A stretch of 64,000 nt of DNA from Nautilus pompilius (lineage: Eukaryota; Mollusca; Cephalopoda; Nautilida; Nautilidae). Where the stretch lies: positions 560,501 to 624,500 of the forward strand of contig JACATO010000069.1 of NCBI GenBank assembly GCA_018389105.1. The letters are read 5' to 3'. This document shows, in pieces, positions 48,501-61,734 of this stretch (positions are counted from its first letter, which is position 1; each line of letters opens with the position of its first letter). A program made the position numbers and the translations under genes. The notes under the pieces are model-generated. The model was not told the DNA's origin, did not search any database, and saw only the letters and a program-made list of their open reading frames with translations.

Positions 48501-48870
48501 ATGGTTCTATAAAAATAGCATCAAGAAATTACAGCAACAGCATCAAGGACAAGTATTTTTTGTAAATAGTGGAGATGGCCTTGAAGATAAATTGTTTGGA
48601 TGGAAGATTTTGGAATGGTTGATAAATCAGGAACATTGAAATATTGTAAAGTTCTTTTGATGAAAATTTTGCAATTTCTGAGGATAATAAAAACTTTCAT
48701 TCCAAAAGGCAGTAAATGATAAAAATGAGTTAATTAATCTATCTGCACAACTTTGCATTGGAGCTTGTCAGGCATCATCAAACTGGACTGGATAATCTCT
48801 CTCTCAAAAATGCATCCCTGGAGAGTTGTGGTTTGCTGGGTAGAAAAGTTGATCATAAGATGAAACCAGC
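45546..48870. other. Interval with a coding-like but broken minus-strand block
   Basis: Between about 45840 and 46850 the DNA is more GC-rich. The minus strand has an open stretch (46447-46728) containing RSKLIEILFNFGKQHNSDLT and SDMAKFISRMW, followed by frame-broken sequence. I cannot name it; it could be a decayed transposon or pseudogene. The remainder to 48870 is AT-rich with nothing recognised. Confidence 0.3.
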
Positions 48871-48959
48871 ATGAATAAAATGGCAAGGAAAGATGAGTAG
48901 AGAGCCGAGAAGCTGAATACTGTGGCAGAATGTTCGCTGAACCATGGCAGCTGCTGAAG

Positions 48960-49640
48960 CATGTCATAATGCACACAGGAAGCAGGTCATTTAAATGCAT
49001 GCACTGCAACAAAACATTTGACTGACTCATCTGAAAGTGCATGACAATTCAGATTTGGGAGAGACCGTTTCAATGCAGTTTCTTTGCAAGGGCATTTAGG
49101 CAGAACTTGGACTGTGACAAGCGTGTTTGCATATCCAGTGGAGACTGACCACACTGGTGGAAAACATTTTCAGAGGGTTCCTATTTGAAGAGGTACCAGA
49201 CACACAGCAGAACACATCCATGTAAGTATAGCAACTACAGCAAATCTTTTTTTTGTCCATCTCCCATCTCAATAAATACATGCAGATCCACAGCGAGGCA
49301 GAGCCTTTCCCATGTGAACAGTTTAGTAAGACAAAATCCACCAGAGAACAGTGGTAAGAGGTCTTACCACAGAGCACTGCGGAAAGGTGATTTGCCTGGG
49401 GATAAGACTCAACAAGCACATGCATTCTCAGCGGAGTGTGGCCTTATAGGTGCAAACACTGCTTAAAAACATTTACAGAGACCTTGCATCTTCACAGGGT
49501 AGAGACTAACCTTTTGTGTGCAGTATCTCTGGTGGTGCATTCACACATCAAGCTGCGTTAATCAACCATAGGAAAATGCTTGGAACTAAGAGGTTCTTCG
49601 GTAATGCATAACAATCGTGGCTGTGGAGTACCTAGAGAAC
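48960..49640 (+). pseudogene. Decayed C2H2 zinc-finger coding stretch
   Basis: In drifting plus-strand frames, fragments of tandem C2H2 fingers appear. MHCNKTFD is near 49000. A linker-like ERPFQCSFFARAFRQNLDC is near 49060. KRYQTHSRTHPCKYSNYSKS is near 49190, and CEQF/SxxC-like and QTLLKNIYRD remnants lie further on. Finger spacing is roughly kept, but many cysteines and histidines are lost and stops interrupt every few dozen codons. No KRAB or SCAN domain is seen. It is a zinc-finger pseudogene or retrocopy remnant. Confidence 0.55.
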
Positions 49641-52600
49641 CAAAGCTCTCTGGCCTGGAAATAAGCATCTGCTTTAATTTTAGAGAATTATAATACATTG
49701 ACAGTTACAAATGTAAACTCTGGGATTAAGTTTTTCCTACATGATTGAACCACTTGTTTTTTTTTTTACTTCTTGCGCAACTTTATGGACAGCCCCACAA
49801 TAATGGGAAGCTACCTTAAACAGCATTTTTTTTTTTTTTTCATTTTATAAGGTGATCATATAATTATATTAACATATCAATTTATTTTTTAAAAAATCAC
49901 TCCAATTACAGAGCAGTAACTCCAAGCTGAGAGATAAGTGCATTTTACTTCATTCCAAGCAGTCAATGGGCTATTAAATAAGTTTTCATTACCAGCGTTT
50001 CATTTATGCAAGAAAAATAACAACATCCAAAATATGATTTTCATGTAATGACGAAAAAGGGTATGTGTTAAATGACCAGTGTCATAAAGGTAATCTATGA
50101 GGATATTTATCATTTGATATTATTAAAAAAAAAAAACAGATCTGCCAAGTTCTTGTTTATATCCGAGTGAAGAAATGGTCAGCTCTTTTACTAGGATTAG
50201 TTTGTTTATTAAACAGTATTTCCAGGTAAGCTAATTTACTTTTTAAGAGAGAGGGAAATGTTTAGACTGCATACTATATTAGGAAATCTAAAAAAAAAAA
50301 AATAATAATAAAAAAAAATAAAAATAAATACATTTATTTTCAAGTTTACAATTAAAAACAAAATATACATAACAGATAGTGAAAATTCTTTCAACACTGT
50401 TCTGCAGGTGTACTATTTTATGAGCAAGCATTTTTTTCATATGAACACTGCTTTGGAAAAAAAAAATATAATTTTTAGCAAAAAATAAAAACAACTGGCT
50501 AAGTAAGTTCGTCATGCAGGCTATTGTCAGGAGATTAAATAATTTGCTTCTCAATGGATAAGAACTAACGATTCTAAAATCAGATTTCAAACGAACATGG
50601 TCTCGGTGTCATGGCAGTTTATCAGAACTGAATGGAATAAATGATACCAAACTTTAATTTAAACTACAGTCCGTTTACGCAAAATCCTTTACTTTGCTGT
50701 TCCCATTTATCTTCTGATAATAGCAGCCGATTATTCACAAATTTCTGGTATCCACAACTTTGAAAACTAATTCCATCTGAGTGTAATGGAATCACAGATT
50801 ATATTAGTCCTTTGGATTTTCCTGGTGATGAGCTTGTTTTTGATTTTTGAGATTTAGGGCTGGCATGCACTGAAACCTTAGGCAACTAGCTATCTAGAAT
50901 ATAGCTTAGTCATTTAAATTTATTTCCCTCCTCATTATCAGTTGAAAAATATAACTTACTAATTACTACAGAAGCATCAATAAATTGCCTTGTTAAAAAG
51001 AATAACCTCCCAATGACATTTTTACGTGGCAGTTCTTGATTTTCATTACAAACTGGATTGACTAGGTAAGTAACATGAAAGAGAAATTGCTATTATAACA
51101 AATTTTACTATTCCAAATTAAATATAAACAGAAAATGTTCTGTCCAACTTTCTAGCCTATTTTTTGGTCTCATTTTCACTCATCCTTAAAGAGGCCACAA
51201 TTAGAAGTCATTACACATCGGCTCATTTCCCAATGAATCCTTTTTTTTTTTTACATTAACTATATGAGCAGATTAATACAAGAAACAGTATATCATAAAG
51301 GTATTTGCAAAGAATGCAAGAAAATACTTAGCAAAAGTGCAAATTAAATTAATGGTTTGGTCTAAAGCCCTTAAAGGCAATTTAATAAAATGGAAATTCA
51401 TTCTTATTAAACATACATTAAAATTTTTTTAAGTATGCAGCAATATAAATGTTGTTATAAGAAACCTAACAGATGATTTTTTTTTAACAAAATAATCTTG
51501 TGCACCAACATAATCTTATTAATAGAACTAGGAGATACAAAACAGCTGAAATAATTGCATGAAGACTTTGAGAAAAATTATCAAAAGCAACAAAATGAAT
51601 AAATCTCTCTTTTAAAATATCTTAAAAACTAATTAAAAAATAGCAAACAAATGCTGACTAGAAATTGTAAATAAAGGACAAAGTCTTGGTTCCCAAGACA
51701 AAAATTAACTAATATACTAGCCTCATATTTTCGCTGTACTGCGTAGATCACGATAAAAAATGATGTAATCAAAGAGTATGGCATCTTATAAAATAGCAAG
51801 AAGTCAAAAACAATGCATACAAAATAATTTTATAACAAACAGGAAACTGGCCATGTGATATTTAGGTGAATGCTGCTGTGTTATTCTGACAACCTCAGAA
51901 ATATTAAGTATACAGTAGGTTGTGGTCTCTTACCACCTTAATTATTTAAAGAAATGTAAATAATTCTTAATATTTTTCATATTCTGTAAAACTGGTTAGA
52001 AATGGTGCATTCCTCTCCACCCAATGACTCATCCAAAGTTATCTGGGAAGATACAAATTTAAACCCATTTAAGCACCACTGTAATAAGATTACTGAAATT
52101 CCTCTTCTGCACATTAAACCTTCTAGTTATATAACTGTGGTTGGAAGCATGTAATCCCTTTATTTAATTGTCTTGGCAGCTGGGTAGAAATTGTTCAAGG
52201 TGGTTGATTCAAACAAGCAGCTTTAAATGCTGTTAAAAAGTAGTTTGTATATATATATATATATAGAGTCAAGATTTCCTGTTCTATAAATAACAACAAA
52301 TACAGTACTTTGTAAACTTTCTTTTCTCCTGTCCCCTTTATATGTGGATGTGCTTATATGTATATATATTTCAAAATTAATGGACTAATAAGTTAAAAAA
52401 AGTGTAAGGTTCTGGGAGTATGACTGGAGTTCAGCACTCATATCTGGAGTGGCTCAGATTTTGTCAACATTTAGAAATTAGCACTGGTTGGAACTTGTGT
52501 GTGTGTCATGCTCTCTTTTGTCTGCAGGTTAGGTTATTTTGATAACTCCAGATTCTGTCCGTTTACAAATGGAAAGAAAAAAACCTACGTAAAATGTTTG

Positions 52601-53624
52601 ATAGAGTATAATCCGGCCAGAGACAGTTGTCTATCTCATGCACCAATATCTAGGGAACCCTGTATAAGATGAGATTACATATGCCTTTAAAAAAAATCTG
52701 TAAGTAAAATCAGTGATGCCAAAAAGATATTAGTCCTCCCACTGAGGCTGAGCAGTGCTTTCTTTAACTCAGCACCATTTTAGCTATCATGTAAGATGGT
52801 CTTTCTTATTTAGCTTTTCTTTACATTGAAAATGTATTCTCAAGCTTTCAGATGTTAGGAAACTAATTTGGTAAGAAAAGGTTTTTTTGTATTCTTGCAA
52901 ACCAAGGGGCGCAGTACCAGCTGAACTAAATACCATTATCAACAGCTCAAAAGCATTCAGAATAATTTTATTGTACTTAATTTTGATTTTTTACTATAGA
53001 ATTTGTTCACTGGAAAAAATCTCTAATGCTTCCCATAGTCATAAGATATTTACCACCAAAATAGATGAAGGAAAACAGATTTCATATGGTGTGCATCAGT
53101 GACTGCAATCTGTGAACTGATGCAGGAGTATTGTCACACCAAGAGCTTGTAAATTACTAAAACTCTCTGTTGATGTATGTGAGGTTATAAATCATGTAGA
53201 CCTTTCTCTTAATAGTTTTAAAACTCATGCAGAGAAGAGATCTTGTAATTTTGGGGTATGCTACCTGCAATTCTTTAAAGGAAATCCATTATCAGTTGTT
53301 AGTCATTCTTTTTCCCATCATTTCCAGAGTTTTGCCGTTATCTTTGTTCCTTAGTGGATTACTGTGAACTGATACACCAGTCTCTCATGGGAGAAAAAAG
53401 TAGAAGTTTAATGTTCTAGTGTCTAGGCTACTAGTTCTGGATCTCAGAGAATGCAGACATCTGCATTAACATCATCTCTGTACTAACACTATTAGTGAGA
53501 AAGTTACCAAAAATTTAGTACGAGAAGCTGTTAAATTGTCCAAATTCTCTACCATTAGAAACGTCTATTAAAAATAAATTCTGACTAGAAGTCAGTGTGC
53601 CTTCTGACAGTTTGTCCGTCCGCC

Positions 53625-53625
<1 letters not shown>
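49641..53625. other. Long AT-rich non-coding interval
   Basis: No gene or transposon end recognised. Homopolymer A/T runs and a short (AT)n run near 52248 are present. Part of the right side may be 3' untranslated sequence of the minus-strand PTH2-like gene. Minus-strand AATAAA signals (TTTATT on this strand) occur repeatedly, for example near 50330. Confidence 0.4.

Positions 53626-53626
<1 letters not shown>

Positions 53627-53697
<71 letters not shown>
53627..53697. repeat. (TG)n(AG)n compound microsatellite
   Basis: About 23 TG units followed by 12 AG units without interruption. Frames across it are low-complexity artefacts. Confidence 0.95.
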
Positions 53698-55648
53698 AAC
53701 ATTGATTTTTTTGTATTTGTACTTGTGGGAAAGGAACACCACTGGACGAATGGAAGGAAAGTTAACTGATGATCTAGAATGTTTAAATTACTCTATTTTA
53801 AAGAAAGGTTATGTTGTAAACAACATTTAGGTTGCATAAAAACTGATTAAAGGAAATTTAAAAAAAAACAAATCTCAAATAATGCATTAAAAATAAAGTT
53901 ATTTCCCCTTTGTACATAATAATAGGTAGTGTGTTAAATACAAAAAAAAATAGGGTGAAGAATAAAACAACCTGAAAGATGGAAGCAAGGTTTCTTTCAG
54001 GAAAATGGTTTTCATTTAAAAAAAAAACATGTTGAACTCATTTCTTTTAACTTTTTACAAGCAGGAGAAATTTTAAACTAATTGTTAAGTCATTTGGCTA
54101 ATTTTTTTTGTTTTTGGCAGATGTGTGTGTGTTGCACCTCGCAATTTTGGATTTTAACTCACATGATAAAAACAAGGTAAAACACAAATGGCTAAAAGGC
54201 ATCTGAACAAATTCTACAAAACAACATACTTGATCTGTGTGCTATGAAGAAAACAGCTCTTAGATATAGCGCCTGTGATGTACAGTAGCATTTAAATAAC
54301 ACTGCATGTGCAAGAAAATCTTAGTTACATTAGATAATTAACGGCTGCCTGTAAACATGGACAAAAATATTCAAGTTTTTTTTTTTTTTTCAGTTAATAT
54401 AAAAGATTCTGAACCACAACCAGGCTGTAAAAAGAGAGTAAATCAGGGATGGTTACAAACAAGCAACCATTAGGCAGTGTCTTCCAGTATTAAGAGAAGT
54501 GAACATTTAAAAAGCAAAAGTGATAAACTTGCTGAACAAGATTCTACATATTTTGACACACACATACTCTCACTCTCTGGCATAATTTGTATCCACCAGA
54601 ACATTCAGATTAGTTGGTAATTCCCCCCAACCCATGCTGCTAAATTTAAAACAGCAGCAGTCTGACATCATCTTTACCATTGTGCATGTGAAAGCATGTA
54701 GTCCAAAAACATCCCTGTGGACTTGACATACAGTAGTTTTATTCTGCGATACCCAGGAAGAAATTCTGAAATACAAATTAGCTGTGACATCCTAATAATG
54801 AAGTTTTCTGAAATGCATTTTTTAAAGTGAATAATGATGTCTGTACACAGTCATCTTTCAATCAATTTCTTCCTTTTTTAAGGATCAGCTTTATCCGTGG
54901 ATCCATACTGTCAACAATAGTTTTCATCTATGGATCCATTTCAAATTTGAACCTCAAAAATTAATGAAAAAACAAAAATTTAAAATCTAAAATAATGTTT
55001 TTTGTTTGTCTTTTTTTTTTTTAGAAAGCATTCCACTGTGCCAACTTTTCAAGTTCTTTTCTGAAACCCAAGCATTTTGTGGTCCAGGAACTAGCTTAAA
55101 GGTCCCAAGATTATCAAAAAACACTGCCAGCATTTTAATTTCATGTTGTTAACATTCTAAAAAGATTCATTTAAATATGCACAACACAACTAGCAGACAG
55201 ATTTATTAAGATTTAAAAAGGATGTAAGGATTTTGCAATAAGAATATTGACAAAATATACATTCATAACTTTTTCCAAAAAAATTTTAAAAGTTAATAAT
55301 TAAAATAGAGTGAATTGGATCCAGCAACCAAACATTTAACTTAACTTCATCAACAGGCACTATATCTTTAGAAAAAAATAGTGTTTGGCTGACAAGCGTA
55401 ACTACAATTATAGGTTTAAATAAGCAGCAACTTTGCCAACTGACTGCCTACAAAATAAGCATATATTACAAACATCTGGTCAGTTATATAAATATAAATT
55501 TTAATTTAACATTCCATTCCTCTTAATGTTGGGGAGTAGTAAAATGGGTAGGAACCAGGCCACATGAAGCAAAGAAAAGAGCTGTGGTTTTCATTCTTAC
55601 ATCAGAAGAAATGTAGGAGTGGCAATGAGGCCAAAACTGGTGATGCTG
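53698..55648. other. Probable 3' flank of the PTH2-like gene
   Basis: AT-rich, with no exon or element seen. It lies directly downstream of the minus-strand stop codon at 55649-55651, so at least its right part is likely 3' untranslated region. Confidence 0.4.
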
Positions 55649-58600
55649 CTAAAGCAGCTGGAGTTCACCCGTTATTAAGTCAACCGTGTCCATCTTCCCC
55701 ATGATGGCAAGAACTGTTGGTGATCCAGCAGCAACCTACATATGGAGAGAAAGTAACAAATGGAAAGGCAGGGAATAAAAGTTGCATCTTTAAAAAATAA
55801 AAAGGAGAGAGAGATTTGTCATAGAATAAAAAAAAATGTCAATGCAATTCAATTTCCAATCTCATCAACAGTAGTGGGGGGAGTCCCGTAAGTTGTTGAG
55901 GAGACAGAGACAGACTAGCTAGGCAGCATCTGTTTTGGAGGGTGCCACTTCTTACAATTAAAAGGTTTCATTATGCCCTGTCCAAGGAATGGCTTTGGTC
56001 TGTGTAGTTTTCATGTAATACTCCTTGCTCTGCCTACTCTCCACTTTTCCAGAAGTGATAAAACCATTTTCTTTCTAATAATAGTTTTAATTAAAATGTC
56101 AAAAATCCAGTAGGGCTCAGGAAAAAAAATGGGTTCTGAAAATAATTCAGCCAGGAGAATTTTGTAAACAATTGCATATTAACAGCTCAGTGCATCTTTG
56201 AAAATTGGATTGCAATAATCCGTGTAGTTTTCTAAACAGAGCTGTGAGTTGTTGAAAATATTCCATACACATGGAGAAAGAAAAAAAACAAGTAAAAGAT
56301 CGCAAATAAACCAATATAACAATATCCAAGGGAATGAACAAGATTAACAATAGTACACAATTTTCCCAGACACAAATAATTCCAGCCAGACTAATGGGCT
56401 TTACCTGTGTAAGTCCTGCATCATGAACCAGGTAATGTGGCAGCTCTACAGAAGCGACTTTCTTGTTAATGGTCAGTAACTCGGCAGTTTTACTCACTTG
56501 TAGCACAATCTTTGTCTCCCTGAAATAACAGAATTAAAGGTTGTAGAGTTGCAGGTTAATTTTACACACATTATAAGAGTACTAGGTAGTTGCTACTTCA
56601 TTTAAATAATAGGGGGTGTTCAAATGGATCGATGTAATGGTATCTTAAAAGTACATTCATAACCATACAATCTCTCTTCTCTGAACAGTTCATTAGAAGA
56701 AACTTTTAAGCAGTAGATGACTCCACATTTGATAAAATTTTGTGTGGCATTTTCATATGACATTCAGTTCTGAGTTAATAGCCAATTCACAAATTTTCAA
56801 AAATGCTTAAAATATAAAGTGGATCTTCAAAATAGAAAAAAAAACTCAATTCTGATAAATAGTTGATTGTGCTTTAGCATTTTCAAAGTTACCATGGTGA
56901 CCATATAAATAAACAGTTTGACCCGCATATTTTGGGTTTAATATCAAGTATATCACATAACTTTACTTGGTTTCAAATGGCAGATTTTAGCATCCTTCAA
57001 GATCCTTTAAATCAGTGGTCCTCAAACATTTTTTTTTTATGGAGGCCACTTTAAAATCCAGTAAGATTCCAGCAGGCCAGCTAGAAGTAACAGCTAAAGT
57101 TGACCCCTAAATCTAGTGCTAAAATTTGACTTTTACATCCTGTTTTTGTAACAAATTAAAAGTTTTAATTTAAGATAATAAACAAAGAGATTAAATATAA
57201 CAAAAAGATTTAGAATTCAAATCTAACAACTTTCTACCAAAAAGTGGCCTATAAATCAATCAACTCCAGTTGCGTCTTCAGGCACATCATTCATTTCTGC
57301 ATCAAGAGAGTTCTGAAAGATCTACAGTCCTTTTTCTGTGACTCCTGGAACTCTCACAGTAATTATTCAACAAGCTTTGGGCTTCTGTTGGCTGTAAGTT
57401 CTACAGTGATGTTTCTTGATGTAACACCTTCCCAGCATTTAAAGTGGAGAAGGCTACCATCTTTTATCTGTCTGTGACAGAGAGTTGTAGTTTAGCTTAA
57501 CAAGATTTAATGTCACAGGTTTGATTTCTCCCGTGGTTTCAGATTCAGCTTGTTCAAGTACATTATCACATCCACCAAGAAAGTGAGATCCCAGACCCAA
57601 ATAAAATCAGACAGGTTTTGATTTTTCTACTGAACACCCTTTTCATTTCAGTTCTGTCTGAAGAAAAATATTTTAAAACCTTTCTGTGACTGAGCCAACG
57701 CATTTCAGAATGGTAAAAAACACCACCATAATCTGCTTTAATTTGAGACAGGAAAACTACAGAACTGGCGGTAATTGAATCCATACCTGCAAAGGGAACT
57801 GACACAGAATACTACAACTTTCATTACCTAAATTCAGTGATCTTCCACACAACAACTGACTGTTGGTGAATAATACAGTAAAACTGCATTAGAATTTCAG
57901 AATTAACCTTTTCACTCTGCCTGTTGTTATGCCCAATAAACCCTAGGTCAAGATCATTTATAGTCTCACAGATTTTTAAATATTTCTTCACTGGTCAGTT
58001 GTTGTATCTTTGATGCTCTGTAATCCTGCCAATTCCTGCATTATTGAGCAGTGTGTGAAATGTCGCTACCTTCATCCAGCACTGAACAAAACTTTTAAAA
58101 ACGTCTTTGCATTTTCCTTAAATTGAGAGCATGGATCTTCTCATGCAGATAAACTTACATCCACTAACACGCTCCTTCTGTCGGGAGGGACACTTCACAT
58201 TCAACCTCCAACAATAAGCACCAACTCTCCATCTGTAAACAGCACATCCTGTTCGGTGATCAGCCCAGCTACCCTGTAGCTGGCATTAATAGTGCAGCGT
58301 CTTCTGTTACAAGTTTCATGGACATGTTTTGCTTTATAACTAACTTTTTGTGTGGTGGAGGGGAGAAAGACATCTTATTACTTGTTAGCAAACTCCTTAA
58401 AGAATAATAATAATCGCTACACACAGTATAACCTCGAACTGAATGTTATTTGTCTGGTTTCAGCACCGAGGGAAAGATTAAAAGAGTAAAAGTAGTACAA
58501 AGTCTGCAACCCATTTCCAATCCAAGCGGGAAAGGTCTTGATCGAGCCATGTCAACAGCTGCTTTATTTTACTATTAACTGCTACATAAAAAAAGACATA

Positions 58601-61600
58601 GAACTAACTAAAATGCAAAGTGAAGAGAAACCCAACAATAATGAATATAGATTAAGCAATTTGTAAAGATATGCACATCTTTTTTTTTCTGTTAGGGTAA
58701 TATTTTATGTTAATACACTTTTCCTCAGCAGGTCATGATATAAAGGATCAGTGGGCCATACTTTGGGGACCCCAGCCTTAAATCATTACCTCAATTCAGA
58801 ACCCTTTAACACAACAGCTGGTCTTTCACTAAATCTGACTAAACGTTACATTAGAATATGGGATAAAACAGACATAATTTAAAAGTTAAATCTCTTACAT
58901 TGTTAAACAGTCACCAAATAAATAATTTTCTTGTTCAGCAATAATTGTGCAATGAAAGGCAAATAGTTTTATTCCCATATATTACACTTTCAGTAAAAAA
59001 GATTGGTGCTTTCCAATAAAGTTTTATTTCTTCTTTGCATTTGTTTCGCAGAACTGGTGACTGGTCAACACTGGCCAAGCTTGGTTTTCTGCATCTTTTA
59101 CAGATGTTAGAGGCGACAACTCCCAACACTTATTAATTAAGCAGTTCACATTCACCTGAGCCATCTTTCATACTGATAAATGAAAATTTTACTTCACAGA
59201 TTTTGGTTTTTAAACAAAAATATAAAGTAAAATTCATTTAATCCAGTACTTCCAATGTACTAACACCATCCCAAACTAGTGTACTTTATCACCACTATAT
59301 GCAGTACTGGGAACCAGTCACCTTCCCGTACTTGCCGGTGTGTGTTTGGATATTTAATGCTCTGTGAAAATATTTTAATTATTTCTCCAATAATCATATA
59401 TTTTTTTGAATTACTTTATAATTTCATTAAAGAATAGCCCTTGAACTAGCTGTGGAATGAAGAAGAGAGTTTTGTTAACATTAGCACAACAGTGTTTAGT
59501 CCTACTGGTACTGTACATAATACTGTCCATTCTTTTACTATAGATGAGTTATTGTTATTGTGATTTCCTGTATTAAAGGTAAATTATGCCTATTATTTAA
59601 CTATGTCGATGTAAGCATTACCTAATTTAGCACCTATGTGGTCAAGTACCTGCCAGACAGGTGCATCTCAAAAAATTAGAATATCGTGGAAGAGTTCAAT
59701 ATTTTTTGTCAGTTATTTCAGAAAGTGAAAATTGTACATATTCTAGACTCATTACATGTAAACTAAAATGTTTCAAGCATTTTTTAATTTTAATTTTGAT
59801 AATTATGGCCTACAGCTCAAAAAAAAAATAGAAAAACCGTATCTCAAAATATTAGAATATTCCATTTCGAGTAAATCACTATTTATACAGTATAAATACC
59901 ATGAATCTCTCAGTCTGGTTCAATACACAGGAAGACTGCTGACTTGACAGTTGTCCAGAAGACACTCACTGACACCCTCCACAAGGAGGGTAAGCCACAG
60001 AAGGTCATTGCTGAAAGGGCTGGCTGTTCGCAGAGTACTGTATCAAAGCATATTCATGGAAAGTTGACTGGAAGGGAAACGTGTGATAGGAAAAGGTGCA
60101 CAAACAAGAGGGATGACCCCAGCCTTGAGAGGATTGTCAAGCAAAGCTGATTCAAGAACTTGGGGGAGCTTCACAAGGAGTGGACTGAGGCTGGAGTCAG
60201 TGCATCAAGAGCCACCACGCACAGACATGTCCAGGAAATGCGCTACAAGTGTCACATTCCTAATGTCAAGCCACTCCTGAACCAGAGACAACGTCAGAAG
60301 CGTCTTGCCTGGGCTAAGGAGAAAAAGAACTGGACCGTTGCTCAGTGGTCCAAAGTCCTTTTTTCAGATGAAAGTAAATTTTGCATTTCATTTGGAAATC
60401 AAGGTCCCATAGTCTCGAGGAAGCGTGGAGAGGCACAGAATCCAAGTTGCTTGAAGTCCAGTGTGAAGTTTCCTCAGTCAGTGATGATTTGGGGTGCATG
60501 TCATCCACTGGTGTTGGTCCACTGTGTCTTATCAAGGCCAAGGTCAACGCAGCCATCTACCAGGAGACTTTAGAGCACTTCATGCTTCCGTAACTGGTTT
60601 GCTGACCATGGTATTACTGTGCTTGACTGGCCAGCCAACGCACCTGACCTGAACCCCATAGATTATCTATGGGGTATTGTCAAGAGGAAGATGAGAGACA
60701 CCAGACCCAACAATACAGATGAGCTGTTTGTATATTTCTGCTTTGTTGAACCAACAAAGTATAAATTTCAGATTTGCACAAATTTAGATAGAAAGAATAA
60801 GTACATTTATTCAGTTTTGATACATACGATTAATAACCCTGGCAAAGAAAGCTATGGAGAGATTTTCACTGTAACAAAATCATTTTCTGTGAAAATAAAG
60901 AGAGGGTGAATTCCTCACTTCCCACAAGTAGATGCTTAGCTCTAAATTCCTTGAATCCTCAAAGACATTCCTTCAGTAAAAACTGTGCTGAACCTCATGC
61001 ACTAACTTCAGGGAGTACAGATGACTTCCTTTATTTATTCATATCATGGAGGAAATAAAAGCACATTAGTTTTAGACTATGAACTGTGCAATATCCTAGT
61101 TGAGGCTACAAAAAACAATCTTTCACTTATAGGCTGAACACCAGTGACTTAATGTAGAAAAGCTAAAGGAATTCCTACCACTAGGTTGTCATCAATTGAT
61201 AGCCTCAACCCTATAAGACCCAGTTGCCATATACATATATTTTACACAACAAAATAATAAATCTAAAAATTTTATCACTTTCTTAGCATATGCAGACAAA
61301 ATATGGAGAAATGCTATGCAGATTTCTAAAAACATTACACTTTAGTTCTAAGCATCCAGACTGAGGATTTAATGTATAGATTTCAATGCTAACTATTAAA
61401 CTGTAAAAATCAACCACATCAGTTGGTAAAAAGTCCAGTTCAACTTTTTCATTCACCCTACAGCCAACCATTTGCAGCATTTGTGTAGCTTCTTGTCCAT
61501 ATTTTTTCCAATGAACTAAGACCTTCATAAGTGAATATCTATCAGGTTTAGTCTTTTCAAGTATCATGCACATTCTTGCCTTTTTTGTGATGAAACATAA

Positions 61601-61697
61601 ATTTCTGTAATACAATCTTAAAACAGATTACCTACATTCTGTAATATCCCAGTTCTGTTACACTCTGTCTGTTTGTCTGTCTGTCTCTGTCTCTCTC

Positions 61698-61734
<37 letters not shown>

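Noticed and set aside
49096..49466. Two roughly 100-codon frames on opposite strands
   Set aside because: The plus frame is part of the decayed zinc-finger stretch and the minus frame is its antisense; neither starts or ends like a gene.
53515..53830. Frames rich in His-Thr, Val-Cys or Arg-Glu
   Set aside because: They are translations of the TG/AG microsatellite.
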